Source: Devosia sp. XK-2
GTDB taxonomy: Bacteria; Pseudomonadota; Alphaproteobacteria; Rhizobiales; Devosiaceae
Assembly (NCBI RefSeq): GCF_037113415.1
Contig: NZ_CP146608.1
Location: 3,195,001 to 3,259,000, forward strand
Direction of reading: 5' to 3'
DNA length: 64,000 nt
This document shows, one piece after another, positions 26,723 to 34,218 of the stretch. Numbering within the stretch: the stretch's first letter is position 1; the number at the start of each line of letters is the position of its first letter. A model generated the notes under the pieces. The model had not been told where the DNA came from. It saw nothing but the letters and a program-made list of their open reading frames with translations, and searched no databases. Position numbers and translations under genes: made by a program.

Positions 26723-27289
26723 TTATGCCGCCTCTTCGTCGCTTTCGGCTTCGGCGGCATCGGCCTTGGTGCGCTTCGGGCTCTTGGCGAGCTGCTTTTC
26801 GATGAGCTGCACCGCTTCGGTGAGGGTCAGCTTGCGCACCGCGCCGATTTCGCGGCTCATGCGGTCCATGGCCTGCTCGAACAGCTGGCGTTCCGAATAG
26901 GACTGCTCGGGCTGTTCTTCGGAACGGTAGAGATCACGGACCACTTCGGAAATGGCGATCAGATCGCCCGAATTGATCTTGGCTTCATATTCCTGGGCAC
27001 GGCGCGACCACATGGTGCGCTTGACGCGGGCACGGCCGGTGACCGTGTCGAGAGCCTTTTGGACCTCGTCGTCCTCAGCCAGCTTGCGCATGCCGACCGA
27101 TTTCACTTTGGCGACAGGTACGCGAAGGGTCAGCTTGTCCTGCTCGAAGCTGATCACGAACAGCTCGAGGGTCAGGCCAGCGACTTCCTGCTCTTCAATG
27201 GCGACGATCATACCGACGCCATGGGCCGGATAGACGACATGCTCGCCCGTCTTGAACCCAAGCCGCTGCTGCTGCTTCTTGGCTACCAT
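26723..27289 (-). CDS. carD: CarD family transcriptional regulator
   Basis: A 188-residue CarD/CdnL protein. It binds RNA polymerase beta and stabilises open complexes at rRNA and other promoters. The N-terminal RNAP-interaction domain starts at FKTGEHVVYPAHGVGMIVAI; the C-terminal helical domain includes TMWSRRAQEYEAKI, where the conserved tryptophan stabilises the open promoter. The tail is acidic and alanine-rich. The ATG at 27289 is chosen because the family opening follows; upstream in-frame residues are not conserved-looking. It has a long leader with its own promoter and terminator-like signal. Confidence 0.94.
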   Translation of the reverse strand: MVAKKQQQRLGFKTGEHVVYPAHGVGMIVAIEEQEVAGLTLELFVISFEQDKLTLRVPVAKVKSVGMRKLAEDDEVQKALDTVTGRARVKRTMWSRRAQEYEAKINSGDLIAISEVVRDLYRSEEQPEQSYSERQLFEQAMDRMSREIGAVRKLTLTEAVQLIEKQLAKSPKRTKADAAEAESDEEAA

Positions 27290-27433
27290 ATGCTTCGAAC
27301 TCCTTGTTGACGCCCCAAATGGCTGGTTCCTTGCGGCAAGGCCGGCCATCCTACTTGTTTGGCGCCCGACCCGGGCGCATATGCGCAGTCAATCCCATGT
27401 CGCGCCGGATCCGCCTTGCCGGAACGTCATCGA

Positions 27434-27499
27434 TCAGCTCTGTCTGGTGTCAAAAAAATCGTGCCTTCGCGGCACGGGCTGGGTTGGGCTCAACTGCAT
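27434..27499 (-). other. Possible 21-codon leader peptide upstream of carD
   Basis: An ATG at 27499 opens a 21-codon frame (MQLSPTQPVPRRHDFFDTRQS) that runs through the terminator at 27450-27476 and stops at 27434. It starts about two bases after the predicted transcription start, so it would be leaderless. Whether it is translated is unknown; it is recorded because of its position. Confidence 0.25.
27450..27476 (-). terminator. Terminator or attenuator in the carD leader
   Basis: CGTGCC and GGCACG arms (27460-27476) with a 5-base GCGAA loop. On the minus strand the stem is followed by ATTTTTTTG. It is about 160 bases upstream of the carD ATG and 180 bases downstream of the fdxA stop, so it may end fdxA transcripts, attenuate carD, or end a short RNA. 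Confidence 0.7.
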
Positions 27500-27507
27500 A
27501 TGGCAAG

Positions 27508-27536
27508 ACCATAGCACAAATTTTCAGCAGAATCAA
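27508..27536 (-). promoter_or_regulatory. Sigma-70 type promoter, minus strand, upstream of carD
   Basis: -35 TTGATT (27536-27531), a 17-base spacer ending in TGTGC, and -10 TATGGT (27513-27508). The predicted transcription start is near 27500. It would drive carD, or only a ~50-nt RNA if the terminator at 27450-27476 works. Confidence 0.55.
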
Positions 27537-27598
27537 AAAGAACGAATCAGACCTTCGATACCCCAGCAGGCCACCCACGACCTGATGTGACGAAACCA

Positions 27599-27614
27599 TG
27601 ACAAGTACTTGTCA
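27599..27614. promoter_or_regulatory. Perfect 16-base palindrome TGACAAGTACTTGTCA
   Basis: Every base pairs with its mirror, which is rare by chance. It lies 43 bases after the fdxA stop and about 65 bases upstream of the minus-strand promoter at 27508-27536. No T tract follows, so an operator is more likely than a terminator. Confidence 0.55.
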
Positions 27615-27656
27615 GGACTGCTCTATTTGGTCTTGACCGCAGATAGGCACTGCGAC

Positions 27657-27995
27657 TCAGTCGCCTTCGCCGGGCTCCTCGGAAAAATATTTGGCCAGTT
27701 TGCCGTCTTCGCCATCACGCTCTTTTGCCTCGGGCAGCGGATCGCGGCGTTCGGTCAGGTTCGGCCAGGACGCAGAGAATTTGCGGTTGAGCTCAAGCCA
27801 TTCGTCCAACCCGCTTTCGGTATCGGGCTTAATGGCCTCGGCGGGGCATTCGGGTTCGCACACGCCGCAATCGATGCATTCGTCCGGATGGATCACCAGC
27901 ATGTTCTCGCCCTCATAGAAGCAGTCCACCGGACACACTTCCACGCAGTCGGTATATTTGCAGGCGATACAATTGTCGGTGACGATATAGGTCAT
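27657..27995 (-). CDS. fdxA: Ferredoxin FdxA (seven-iron type)
   Basis: A 112-residue bacterial ferredoxin carrying a [3Fe-4S] and a [4Fe-4S] cluster. The N-terminal [14 protein letters not shown] has the arrangement of the 7Fe type, and [16 protein letters not shown] binds the other cluster. The ~35-residue C-terminal extension with DEWLELN is typical of FdxA. It probably carries electrons in the cytoplasm. It lies between the S4-domain gene and carD, a standard order in Rhizobiales. Confidence 0.96.
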   Translation of the reverse strand: MTYIVTDNCIACKYTDCVEVCPVDCFYEGENMLVIHPDECIDCGVCEPECPAEAIKPDTESGLDEWLELNRKFSASWPNLTERRDPLPEAKERDGEDGKLAKYFSEEPGEGD

Positions 27996-28126
27996 CTAGG
28001 AGGCGATCCCATCTAAACGCGGCCTGACGCAGGGGGCAGGTCAGCCCGCCTGTCTCAACGGGATCGGTGCTAAACCGTTTTCTGCGCTATCGCAAGGCTG
28101 TCAGGGGGGACGGTTTGGCGCAGGTT

Positions 28127-28153
28127 GGGGCAGATTGGGAAATGATCTGCCCC
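28127..28153. terminator. Hairpin downstream of the S4-domain gene
   Basis: Perfect 9-bp arms GGGGCAGAT and ATCTGCCCC with a 9-base loop, about 70 bases past the S4 gene stop on the minus strand. No T tract follows. A similar TCTGCCCC/GGGGCAGA hairpin occurs at 46674-46693, so it may belong to a small repeat family. Confidence 0.5.
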
Positions 28154-28222
28154 ATAGTCCTCACGCGGTAGCCACCCCACCCTCATTCCCTCCGCATCAA
28201 GGGTGGCGGGCTTCTGGGGCTA

Positions 28223-28633
28223 CTAATCCTCGTCCAATCCGCGCAACCGGTCCGTCTCGCGCCGCTCTTTCTTGCTCGGGCGGCCTGCACCCGCTGGCCG
28301 CGCGGCAATCGCCGCATCATAGGGGGTGAGCTCGGCGCGTGGTACGGGCGGAGGGGACATATCCTCGTAAAGCGTCTGGGCTTCGGTGGCAGGCCCCCGC
28401 CGTGTGCCGCAATCGAGAATGCGCCAGACCACGATCCGGTTATTCAGCGACATGGTCAGCACATCGCCCGCACCGACCTTATAGTCCGTGCGCTCGGTTT
28501 TTTCCGAATTGACGCGGATGGCGCCGCTTTCGATGATTTTCTGCGCCAAGGTGCGCGACTTGACGGCGCGCGAGAAGAACAGGAACCGGTCCAGCCGCTC
28601 CTTGCGAAGCGGCGCCTGACCCGGCCCTGTCAA
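28223..28633 (-). CDS. S4 domain RNA-binding protein (Hsp15-like)
   Basis: A 136-residue protein with an N-terminal S4 domain (about residues 10-65): ERLDRFLFFSRAVKSRTLAQ, then SGAIRVNS and VGAGDVLTM. In E. coli, Hsp15 uses this domain to free 50S subunits with stuck nascent chains. The C-terminal tail is basic, ending in RPSKKERRETDRLRG. The start is TTG at 28633, three bases after the helicase stop, with GGAG upstream, so it is co-translated with the helicase. Confidence 0.9.
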   Translation of the reverse strand: MTGPGQAPLRKERLDRFLFFSRAVKSRTLAQKIIESGAIRVNSEKTERTDYKVGAGDVLTMSLNNRIVVWRILDCGTRRGPATEAQTLYEDMSPPPVPRAELTPYDAAIAARPAGAGRPSKKERRETDRLRGLDED

Positions 28634-28636
28634 TCC

Positions 28637-31597
28637 CTACTCCGACTTGCCGCGCAATGCGGCGAGCGCTGCAAAGGGGCTGTCCGGATCGAAAACCGGC
28701 TTGCGGTCCTCACGCGGCGGGCGGCGATCCTTGCGCTCGCCACGGTCGGGCTTGTCCGGCCGGCCCTTGCCATTATGCGGCTTGCCGGCATGGCCGCGAT
28801 CCTCGCCATCGGGACGGCGCGGGCCCTTGCCGTGACGCGGCCGATTATTCTGCCGCTGGCCGTCTTCGCCCTCACGGCGCTGGCGCCCTTCATGGCGGCG
28901 ATTATCGTTCTGGCGGCGGCCGCCAGGGAACCAGACTTCGTCAAATTCCGGCTCGGCCGGTTCGGCAGGAGCTGCATCGGCCGGTGCCGCATCCGGCACC
29001 ACCCCTTCGGCGGGACCTGTCTCTTCCAAGGTTGCGGTCGCAGCGGCCGCTTCATCCACCGGCTCGACACTGGCAGGTGCAGCCTCCAGCACCTGGTCCA
29101 GCGCTTCGCTTTCCTCCGACGCCTCGGCTGGCGACACGGGCGCAGGTGCCTCGACCACCTTGGGCGTGCGGCGAACCCGGTAGCCCAGCGAGGTCAAAAT
29201 GGACGAAAAGTCCTCGCCCGAGCAGCCCAGGAGGCTGGTCATTTCCACGGTCACGCGGAAACCATTGCCCTCGGCAGCGCCTGCCGGCAATTCGCCCTGA
29301 TAGGGACGACCGGCGTCGAGCGCCACCAGCGGCCGGATGATATCGGCCAGGCGCTCGAGAATATCGACACGCACGGCCCGCTTGCCCGCCACCTTGAAGC
29401 CGGCGATCTCGTATAACCGCGGGTCGACTTCCGGATCGACCAGGAACGAGGTGCGGCCCGAGAGCACGATATGGGGAATATCGGTGACGCCGGGCTGGCG
29501 CACGCCGCCATTTTTGAGCGCAAACAGAATCAGCGCCAGCTCGCGCGGCGCGGGTTTGAGCGAGAGCGGCAGATAGATGTGATAGGCGCCGAACTTGATG
29601 CCGAGTTTTCTGAGCTTGCCGCGCACATCCTGGTCCAGCCCCTTGACCTCGTCGGCCACCGCCGCGCGCGGCAACAGCCCGATATGTTCAAACAGCTGAT
29701 AGGCCAGGCCCCGGGCCGTGCCTTCGAGATCGGCCGGCGCCTCGAGCGCCATGACCTGTTCGAGCACGGTATTGATATGGTGCCGGAGCCAGAGCGAGAG
29801 CCGGTCCTGCACCTTTTCCAGGTCCGGTCCGGTCAACGTCTCGTCGGCCAGCATGATGATGCGAGGGCGGTAGAGGCTATCGCCTTCGGCCAGTTCGGCC
29901 ACGATTTCGCCGCGCCAGCGCAGCCGCCCATCGGTGGCCAACACGAATTCTTCATTTGGCGAACCGGCCAATCTCTCGGCACGGTGGTGTATCTCCGGGG
30001 CAACGACCGAATCGGCTGCGCCGCGCAGCCCCTTGGCGTCCGTGTCGCCGTCATTGCGGGCCAGGGTGAAGCGGAAGCCTTCCAGCGTGCCGATCAGATG
30101 ACCTTCCAGCCGCACTTCGCCTTGACTGTTGATTTCGGGAGATACCATACGTTTGTCTTTCAGATGGCGGAGCAACACGCTGGTGCGCCTGTCCACGAAG
30201 CGCTGGGTGAGACGCTCGTGCAGCGCATCACTCAGGCGGTCCTCAATGTCTCGCGTCTTTTCGCGCCAATAGATGGGGTCTTCAAGCCAGTTTTTTCTAT
30301 TGGCGACAAAGGTCCAGGTACGGACCTGCTTGATCCGGTTGCTGAGTGTGTCAATGTCGCCCTCCGCATTGTCGCAAAACCGGACCTGCTCGGCAATCCA
30401 GTCTGCCCGAACCGTTCCAATTCGTCTCAAATCCGAATAAATGCGCGTAACGATCTCGCCATGCGCAGCCGGTGAAATGCCCTGATAGTCGGGAATCTGG
30501 CAACATTCCCAAAGCAGTTTGACCGCATCATGGCCGCGCGCCAAGGCACCGGCCTCATTTCGCGCCAGAAATTCCAGCGCATGTTGATCGGTCGCGATCG
30601 GCACCCGGGTCAGCGTCTTGTCCTGCGGCATCAGCTCAAGGGAATTCCGCAGACCCTCTATAGAGCCGAAATTGAGGTTCGAATTGCGCCACTGCACCTG
30701 CTTGATCGGCTGGAAATCGTGGGTTTCGAGCTGCACCACCAGCTCTTCGTCGAACCCTTCGGTGCCGCCGGTGACGCCAAAAGTACCGTTATGCCGATGC
30801 CGCCCCGCGCGTCCGGCGATCTGCCCCAGTTCGGAGGGTGTCAGCGGCCGGCTCTGGTGGCCATCGAACTTGGTATCGTCGGCAAAGGCGACGTGGTGGA
30901 TGTCGAGGTTAAGGCCCATGCCGATAGCGTCGGTGGCGACCAGAAAGTCCACATCGCCATTCTGGTAGAGCTCGACCTGGGCATTGCGGGTCCGGGGGCT
31001 AAGTGCACCCATCACCACGGCCGCACCACCACGTTCGCGGCGGATCAGTTCGGCAATGGCATAGACCTGGCGGGCCGAGAACGCGACAATGGCGCTGCGC
31101 GCCGGCTGGCGCGATAATTTCTTGGAACCGGCATAGGTCAATTGCGAAAAGCGCGGCCGATCGATGATTTCGGCGTGGGGGATAAGCTTGCGCACCACCC
31201 CCGCCATGGTGGCCGAGCCGAGCAACAGGGTCTCTTGCAGGCCGCGCGCTTTCAATATCCGGTCGGTAAAGACATGGCCGCGATCAAAATCGATGGCCGT
31301 CTGGATTTCGTCCACGGCGACGCAATCGACATGGATATCCATGGGCATGGCCTCGACCGTCGCCACCCAATAGCGTGGCTTGGCAGGCACGATCCGCTCT
31401 TCGCCGGTGACCAGGGCCACGGCCTGTTCGCCGACCCGCTCGACGATCCGCTGATAGACCTCGCGCGCCAGAAGGCGCAGCGGCAGGCCAATCATCCCGG
31501 AGGGATGGGCCAGCATGCGCTCGATGGCATAATAGGTCTTGCCGGTATTGGTCGGCCCCAAAATGGCCTTGACCGAATGGGAAGGAGAAAAGCTCAT
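28637..31597 (-). CDS. Suv3-like superfamily 2 RNA helicase
   Basis: A 986-residue helicase related to mitochondrial Suv3. Walker A GPTNTGKT is near residue 14, the DEIQ box is near 97, and motif VI QIAGRAGRHRHNG is near 263. Suv3 acts in RNA turnover, in mitochondria with the degradosome. After the core there is a zinc-free extension and a C-terminal ~170-residue tail that is first acidic/Ala-Pro rich and then Arg/Gly/Lys rich, suggesting RNA or degradosome contact. It heads the operon with the S4 gene. The length is normal for the alphaproteobacterial form. Confidence 0.9.
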   Translation of the reverse strand: MSFSPSHSVKAILGPTNTGKTYYAIERMLAHPSGMIGLPLRLLAREVYQRIVERVGEQAVALVTGEERIVPAKPRYWVATVEAMPMDIHVDCVAVDEIQTAIDFDRGHVFTDRILKARGLQETLLLGSATMAGVVRKLIPHAEIIDRPRFSQLTYAGSKKLSRQPARSAIVAFSARQVYAIAELIRRERGGAAVVMGALSPRTRNAQVELYQNGDVDFLVATDAIGMGLNLDIHHVAFADDTKFDGHQSRPLTPSELGQIAGRAGRHRHNGTFGVTGGTEGFDEELVVQLETHDFQPIKQVQWRNSNLNFGSIEGLRNSLELMPQDKTLTRVPIATDQHALEFLARNEAGALARGHDAVKLLWECCQIPDYQGISPAAHGEIVTRIYSDLRRIGTVRADWIAEQVRFCDNAEGDIDTLSNRIKQVRTWTFVANRKNWLEDPIYWREKTRDIEDRLSDALHERLTQRFVDRRTSVLLRHLKDKRMVSPEINSQGEVRLEGHLIGTLEGFRFTLARNDGDTDAKGLRGAADSVVAPEIHHRAERLAGSPNEEFVLATDGRLRWRGEIVAELAEGDSLYRPRIIMLADETLTGPDLEKVQDRLSLWLRHHINTVLEQVMALEAPADLEGTARGLAYQLFEHIGLLPRAAVADEVKGLDQDVRGKLRKLGIKFGAYHIYLPLSLKPAPRELALILFALKNGGVRQPGVTDIPHIVLSGRTSFLVDPEVDPRLYEIAGFKVAGKRAVRVDILERLADIIRPLVALDAGRPYQGELPAGAAEGNGFRVTVEMTSLLGCSGEDFSSILTSLGYRVRRTPKVVEAPAPVSPAEASEESEALDQVLEAAPASVEPVDEAAAATATLEETGPAEGVVPDAAPADAAPAEPAEPEFDEVWFPGGRRQNDNRRHEGRQRREGEDGQRQNNRPRHGKGPRRPDGEDRGHAGKPHNGKGRPDKPDRGERKDRRPPREDRKPVFDPDSPFAALAALRGKSE

Positions 31598-32103
31598 CGC
31601 GCCCTATGTAAGCGGTCCCTTGCCGCCTTGCGAGGGGGCTTGGCGCTTTGTCCCAGCAAAGGACATCTTTGCCACGGTTCTGTCATCGATCTTAATGGCC
31701 GGAACGGATAAGGAACGAAACAGAACCGAATCGGTGCGACTCACCGAGTCTGGCTTTGTTCACGGCTAGATATGGTAGATGCCCCGCCCCATTTCATACT
31801 AATGGGTGCCAAATACCGCGGCCAACCTGCGCCCGGCGGCATTTCAGGGCCAAAGCGTGTTCAGACTGCTTGCCATCGGGTTAATTTCGGGCCGGATCGG
31901 TCAAATCTGAAGACATGGTAAACGTCTGTTTTTGTGGATTTTTTCTTGTCTTCATATCGTCGTGCCAATGAGTCCTGCCCTTTCCATTCTGATCTTGACG
32001 AAAAACCGCATTGACGTGCCGGGATGGGACAATGGCTGCTGACGGAAGCTGTCAACGCCATGCCGCATTACAGAGGCAACGCATACCTTGGAGCACCCAT
32101 AAG
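31598..32103. other. 506-base gap holding repeat copy 1
   Basis: No convincing gene on either strand. Near 31598-31700 must lie the helicase promoter. 31712-31776 and 31857-31887 are copy 1 of a diverged duplicated block. The remaining bases include AT-rich stretches around 31900-31960 and a TTGACG near 32000 that might start a promoter for the NTF2-like gene. Confidence 0.55.
31712..31887 (+). repeat. Diverged duplicated non-coding block, copy 1
   Basis: Bases 31712-31776 match 32501-32565 at 44 of 65 positions without gaps, and at 22 of 25 in the last 25. A second part, GTGTTCA-N11-ATCGG-N-TTAATTT, is at 31857-31887. Three GANTC sites lie at 31728, 31738 and 31746. The role is unknown. Confidence 0.7.
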
Positions 32104-32436
32104 ATGCCCGCACTTGCCCCTGCCAGCATTCCCGAACCGATCGCGCAATATTTCAACCGGACGGATCCCGCCGAGGCGGCGGTCCTGTTTGCGCCCGACG
32201 CCGCGGTACGCGATGAAGGGCAATGGCATCGCGGGCAGGCCGCAATCGCGCTCTGGCTGCGCAGTGTCCAGGAGCGCTATCACCCGCGCTATCAATTGCA
32301 GCAGGTCGATATGGACAAGGATCGCATCCTTGTAACCTTCCAGGTTTCGGGCACCTTTCCGGGTAGCCCTGCCGTCCTGCGCCAAGCCTTCACAATCGAC
32401 TCACGCCAGCGCATCGCTACCCTGGAAACTCTATGA
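32104..32436 (+). CDS. NTF2/SnoaL-like small protein
   Basis: A 110-residue protein with the cone-like NTF2 fold pattern: an N-terminal helix PEPIAQYFNRTDPAEAAVLF, then DAAVRDEGQWHRGQAAIALWL, then curved strands. SnoaL-like proteins include isomerases and ligand-binding proteins, and also ketosteroid isomerase types; nothing visible fixes the reaction. It is isolated, with 506 and 369 bases of non-coding DNA on its sides, each carrying one copy of the same repeat block. Confidence 0.82.
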   Translation: MPALAPASIPEPIAQYFNRTDPAEAAVLFAPDAAVRDEGQWHRGQAAIALWLRSVQERYHPRYQLQQVDMDKDRILVTFQVSGTFPGSPAVLRQAFTIDSRQRIATLETL

Positions 32437-32805
32437 TTGTTTCATAGCGGTACAGTCCGACACGGCGCGTCCGCCCAAGGTTAACACTCGGTCCAAACCC
32501 GGAACGAACAGAGACAGAATCGGGGCAGAATCACAAATTCGGCTTTGTTCTCAGCCAGATATGGTGTCCTGGCGGTCCCAGGCACACCAGAAGCCCGGCA
32601 AAAGCGCCCGAACGGCCGAAATCGTGTTCACCGAGGTAAAGATCGGCTTAATTTTGCGCCATGAGGCCCGAATCCTGCTGCGGCCTTACCGTCATATTGG
32701 CGCGATTGCTCGACGCCGTTAACGCGTAGGCGCTGCAATCGCTGGGCGCAGATGTCGCCAAATTGTCAAAAAAGCCTTTGACCGTCCGAAAGCGGGACAG
32801 GCGCC
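32437..32805. other. 369-base gap holding repeat copy 2
   Basis: No gene found. It holds copy 2 of the duplicated block (32501-32565 and 32624-32654) and, closer to the DUF3108 stop, GC-rich sequence without a clear T-tailed terminator. Confidence 0.55.
32501..32654 (+). repeat. Diverged duplicated non-coding block, copy 2
   Basis: Same orientation as copy 1. GGAACGAA opens it and TTGTTC...AGATATGGT closes the first part. The second part, 32624-32654, keeps both conserved boxes at exactly the same spacing as in copy 1. Two GANTC sites are at 32517 and 32528. Confidence 0.7.
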
Positions 32806-33609
32806 TTAGCTCTGGGCGCGCGTCAGCACCATGGAGAGATCACCCATCGAGGTGCCGATGATCACCCGATAGGGGATGAAATAGCCGGTCTGGCCCAGCG
32901 GCGCATACCACAGGATCATCCGGCTGGTATCGGCCAGGTAATTGGTCATTTCCGAGCTTTGGAAATGTCCCGAGATCGGCTGATATTTGAGCGAGCAGGC
33001 AACCAGCGGCCCCTGATAACCGGTGCGCGGCGAGGTTGCTTCGTCATTGTCGAGAAAGCCAAGCTTGATATTGAAACGCTCGACGCCGGTAAAAATCTTG
33101 AGCGTGCGTTCGCACAGGCTCCGGTCCAGCTCACGCCCCTTAAGGATGAAAGCAGACAGAAAGTCGCCCACGCCTGTCAGATGACCGCGTTCGAGCGGCA
33201 CCCTGTCATAGGCATCCAGCACCGGCGGCTGCACCTGAAAGGCGCTGACATTGCGCCCCTCATAGCCCACATTGGCCGTAAACACTTCGCCGTTGGCGCG
33301 CGTTTCGAGCGCAAAGCTCTGCGATTGCAGGCTAGCGCCGCTTGAAACGCCCGACACCTTGGCGCTGGCCGTGCCACTGGCCACCACGCTCCCGAGCCCA
33401 GCCACACGCGCCGACAGCGCCAGCTCGTAGCGCGCACCACTATCATCAAGGTCAATATCGACCATGGCCACATTGATCCCACCCACCGTCACCACATAGC
33501 TGACGCTGGCATCCACGGGCGCGGCCTGCACTGAAGAAAAGGAAAACGGAACAAGCGCGACAATAAGGGCAAGGGCAGTGCGGATCACGTAAGGTCTTCT
33601 CGGCTGCAT
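32806..33609 (-). CDS. DUF3108 domain-containing secreted protein
   Basis: A 267-residue protein with a signal peptide (residues 1-29, cleavage after SVQA). The body is a predominantly beta DUF3108 domain: VSYVVTVGGINVAMVDIDLD near the start and RMILWYAPLGQTGYFIPYRV near the end. Members are periplasmic or outer-membrane associated with a lipid-binding-like beta fold; none has a proven role that I can name. It diverges from rpmB. Two cysteines (CERTL and VACSL) could form a disulfide. Confidence 0.88.
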   Translation of the reverse strand: MQPRRPYVIRTALALIVALVPFSFSSVQAAPVDASVSYVVTVGGINVAMVDIDLDDSGARYELALSARVAGLGSVVASGTASAKVSGVSSGASLQSQSFALETRANGEVFTANVGYEGRNVSAFQVQPPVLDAYDRVPLERGHLTGVGDFLSAFILKGRELDRSLCERTLKIFTGVERFNIKLGFLDNDEATSPRTGYQGPLVACSLKYQPISGHFQSSEMTNYLADTSRMILWYAPLGQTGYFIPYRVIIGTSMGDLSMVLTRAQS

Positions 33610-33718
33610 GGCCCGCGCGAGACGCTGGCCGGGCGGGACGAATCACTGGTTCGGTCCAAATTGCCGTCCCTGTCGGGCACAAGCAAGGCGCTCGCGCCCC
33701 TTTGTCTGGGCTCTTGCC

Positions 33719-33747
33719 TTGACGAATGGCCCCCAATTCTCTAAAGA
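33719..33747 (+). promoter_or_regulatory. Sigma-70 type promoter for rpmB
   Basis: -35 TTGACG (33719-33724), a 17-base spacer and -10 TAAAGA (33742-33747). The transcription start would be near 33754, about 73 bases before the rpmB ATG. This spacing suits a housekeeping ribosomal protein gene. Confidence 0.55.
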
Positions 33748-33826
33748 CCCGCCAGATTTCATGACAAATGAGGCCCGTTGCGGACTTTCCGCCACGCAGG
33801 ACCTTTACACAAACAGGATCTAAAAA

Positions 33827-34111
33827 ATGGCACGTCGCTGCGAACTCACCGGCAAGGGCGTTATGATGGGCAACAATGTTTCGCATGCCCTCAACCGCAC
33901 CCGCCGCCGCTTTCTCCCCAATCTGGTGAATGTCACCCTGATCTCGGACACGCTCAATCGTCCGGTCAAGCTGCGCATCACCACCTCTGCCCTGCGCACG
34001 GTCGAGCACCGTGGCGGTCTGGACGCGTTCCTGCTCAAGCAGGACGACGCCGACCTCTCCCCGCTCGCCCAGGGCCTCAAGAAGGAAATCCGCGCCGCCC
34101 TCGCCGGCTAA
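33827..34111 (+). CDS. rpmB: 50S ribosomal protein L28
   Basis: A 94-residue, basic ribosomal protein. [20 protein letters not shown] is the standard L28 opening and [15 protein letters not shown] follows. Only one cysteine is visible near the start, so it is the zinc-free form. It has its own promoter and a strong terminator, so it is a single-gene unit, as usual in Rhizobiales where L28 stands apart from L33. Confidence 0.98.
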   Translation: MARRCELTGKGVMMGNNVSHALNRTRRRFLPNLVNVTLISDTLNRPVKLRITTSALRTVEHRGGLDAFLLKQDDADLSPLAQGLKKEIRAALAG

Positions 34112-34135
34112 GCGCTTTCCTGATCGTCTTTCGAC

Positions 34136-34170
34136 CCGCGCGACGCCCGAGCCTCGCGCGGTTCGTTTTT
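34136..34170 (+). terminator. rpmB intrinsic terminator
   Basis: Perfect 8-bp arms CCGCGCGA and TCGCGCGG with a 10-base loop, followed by TTCGTTTTT, 25 bases after the L28 stop codon. Confidence 0.85.
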
Positions 34171-34218
34171 CCCGCCCCGGTCTGATGCCGGTCAGCGGAT
34201 AGATAAAGGTACAGTCAG

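Larger units (their letters stand above)
27290..27656. other. 367-base gap between fdxA and carD with several signals
   Basis: No long gene. On the minus strand, in order: a perfect 16-base palindrome (27599-27614), a strong promoter (27508-27536), a leader with terminator (27450-27476), and a GCGCCCG/CGGGCGC hairpin with a 3-base loop (27362-27378). The gap is partly AT-rich. It serves as the carD control region and the fdxA 3' end. Confidence 0.6.

Noticed and set aside
32437..32805. Possible broken gene from the ERxxTES peptide similarity between the two repeat copies
   Set aside because: Similar residues follow from the DNA repeat; stop codons and the second conserved part are not in a shared frame.
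34112..34218. preQ1 riboswitch before the queuosine-precursor transporter
   Set aside because: The space is taken by the rpmB terminator, and no C-rich loop with A-rich tail of the preQ1 type is present.
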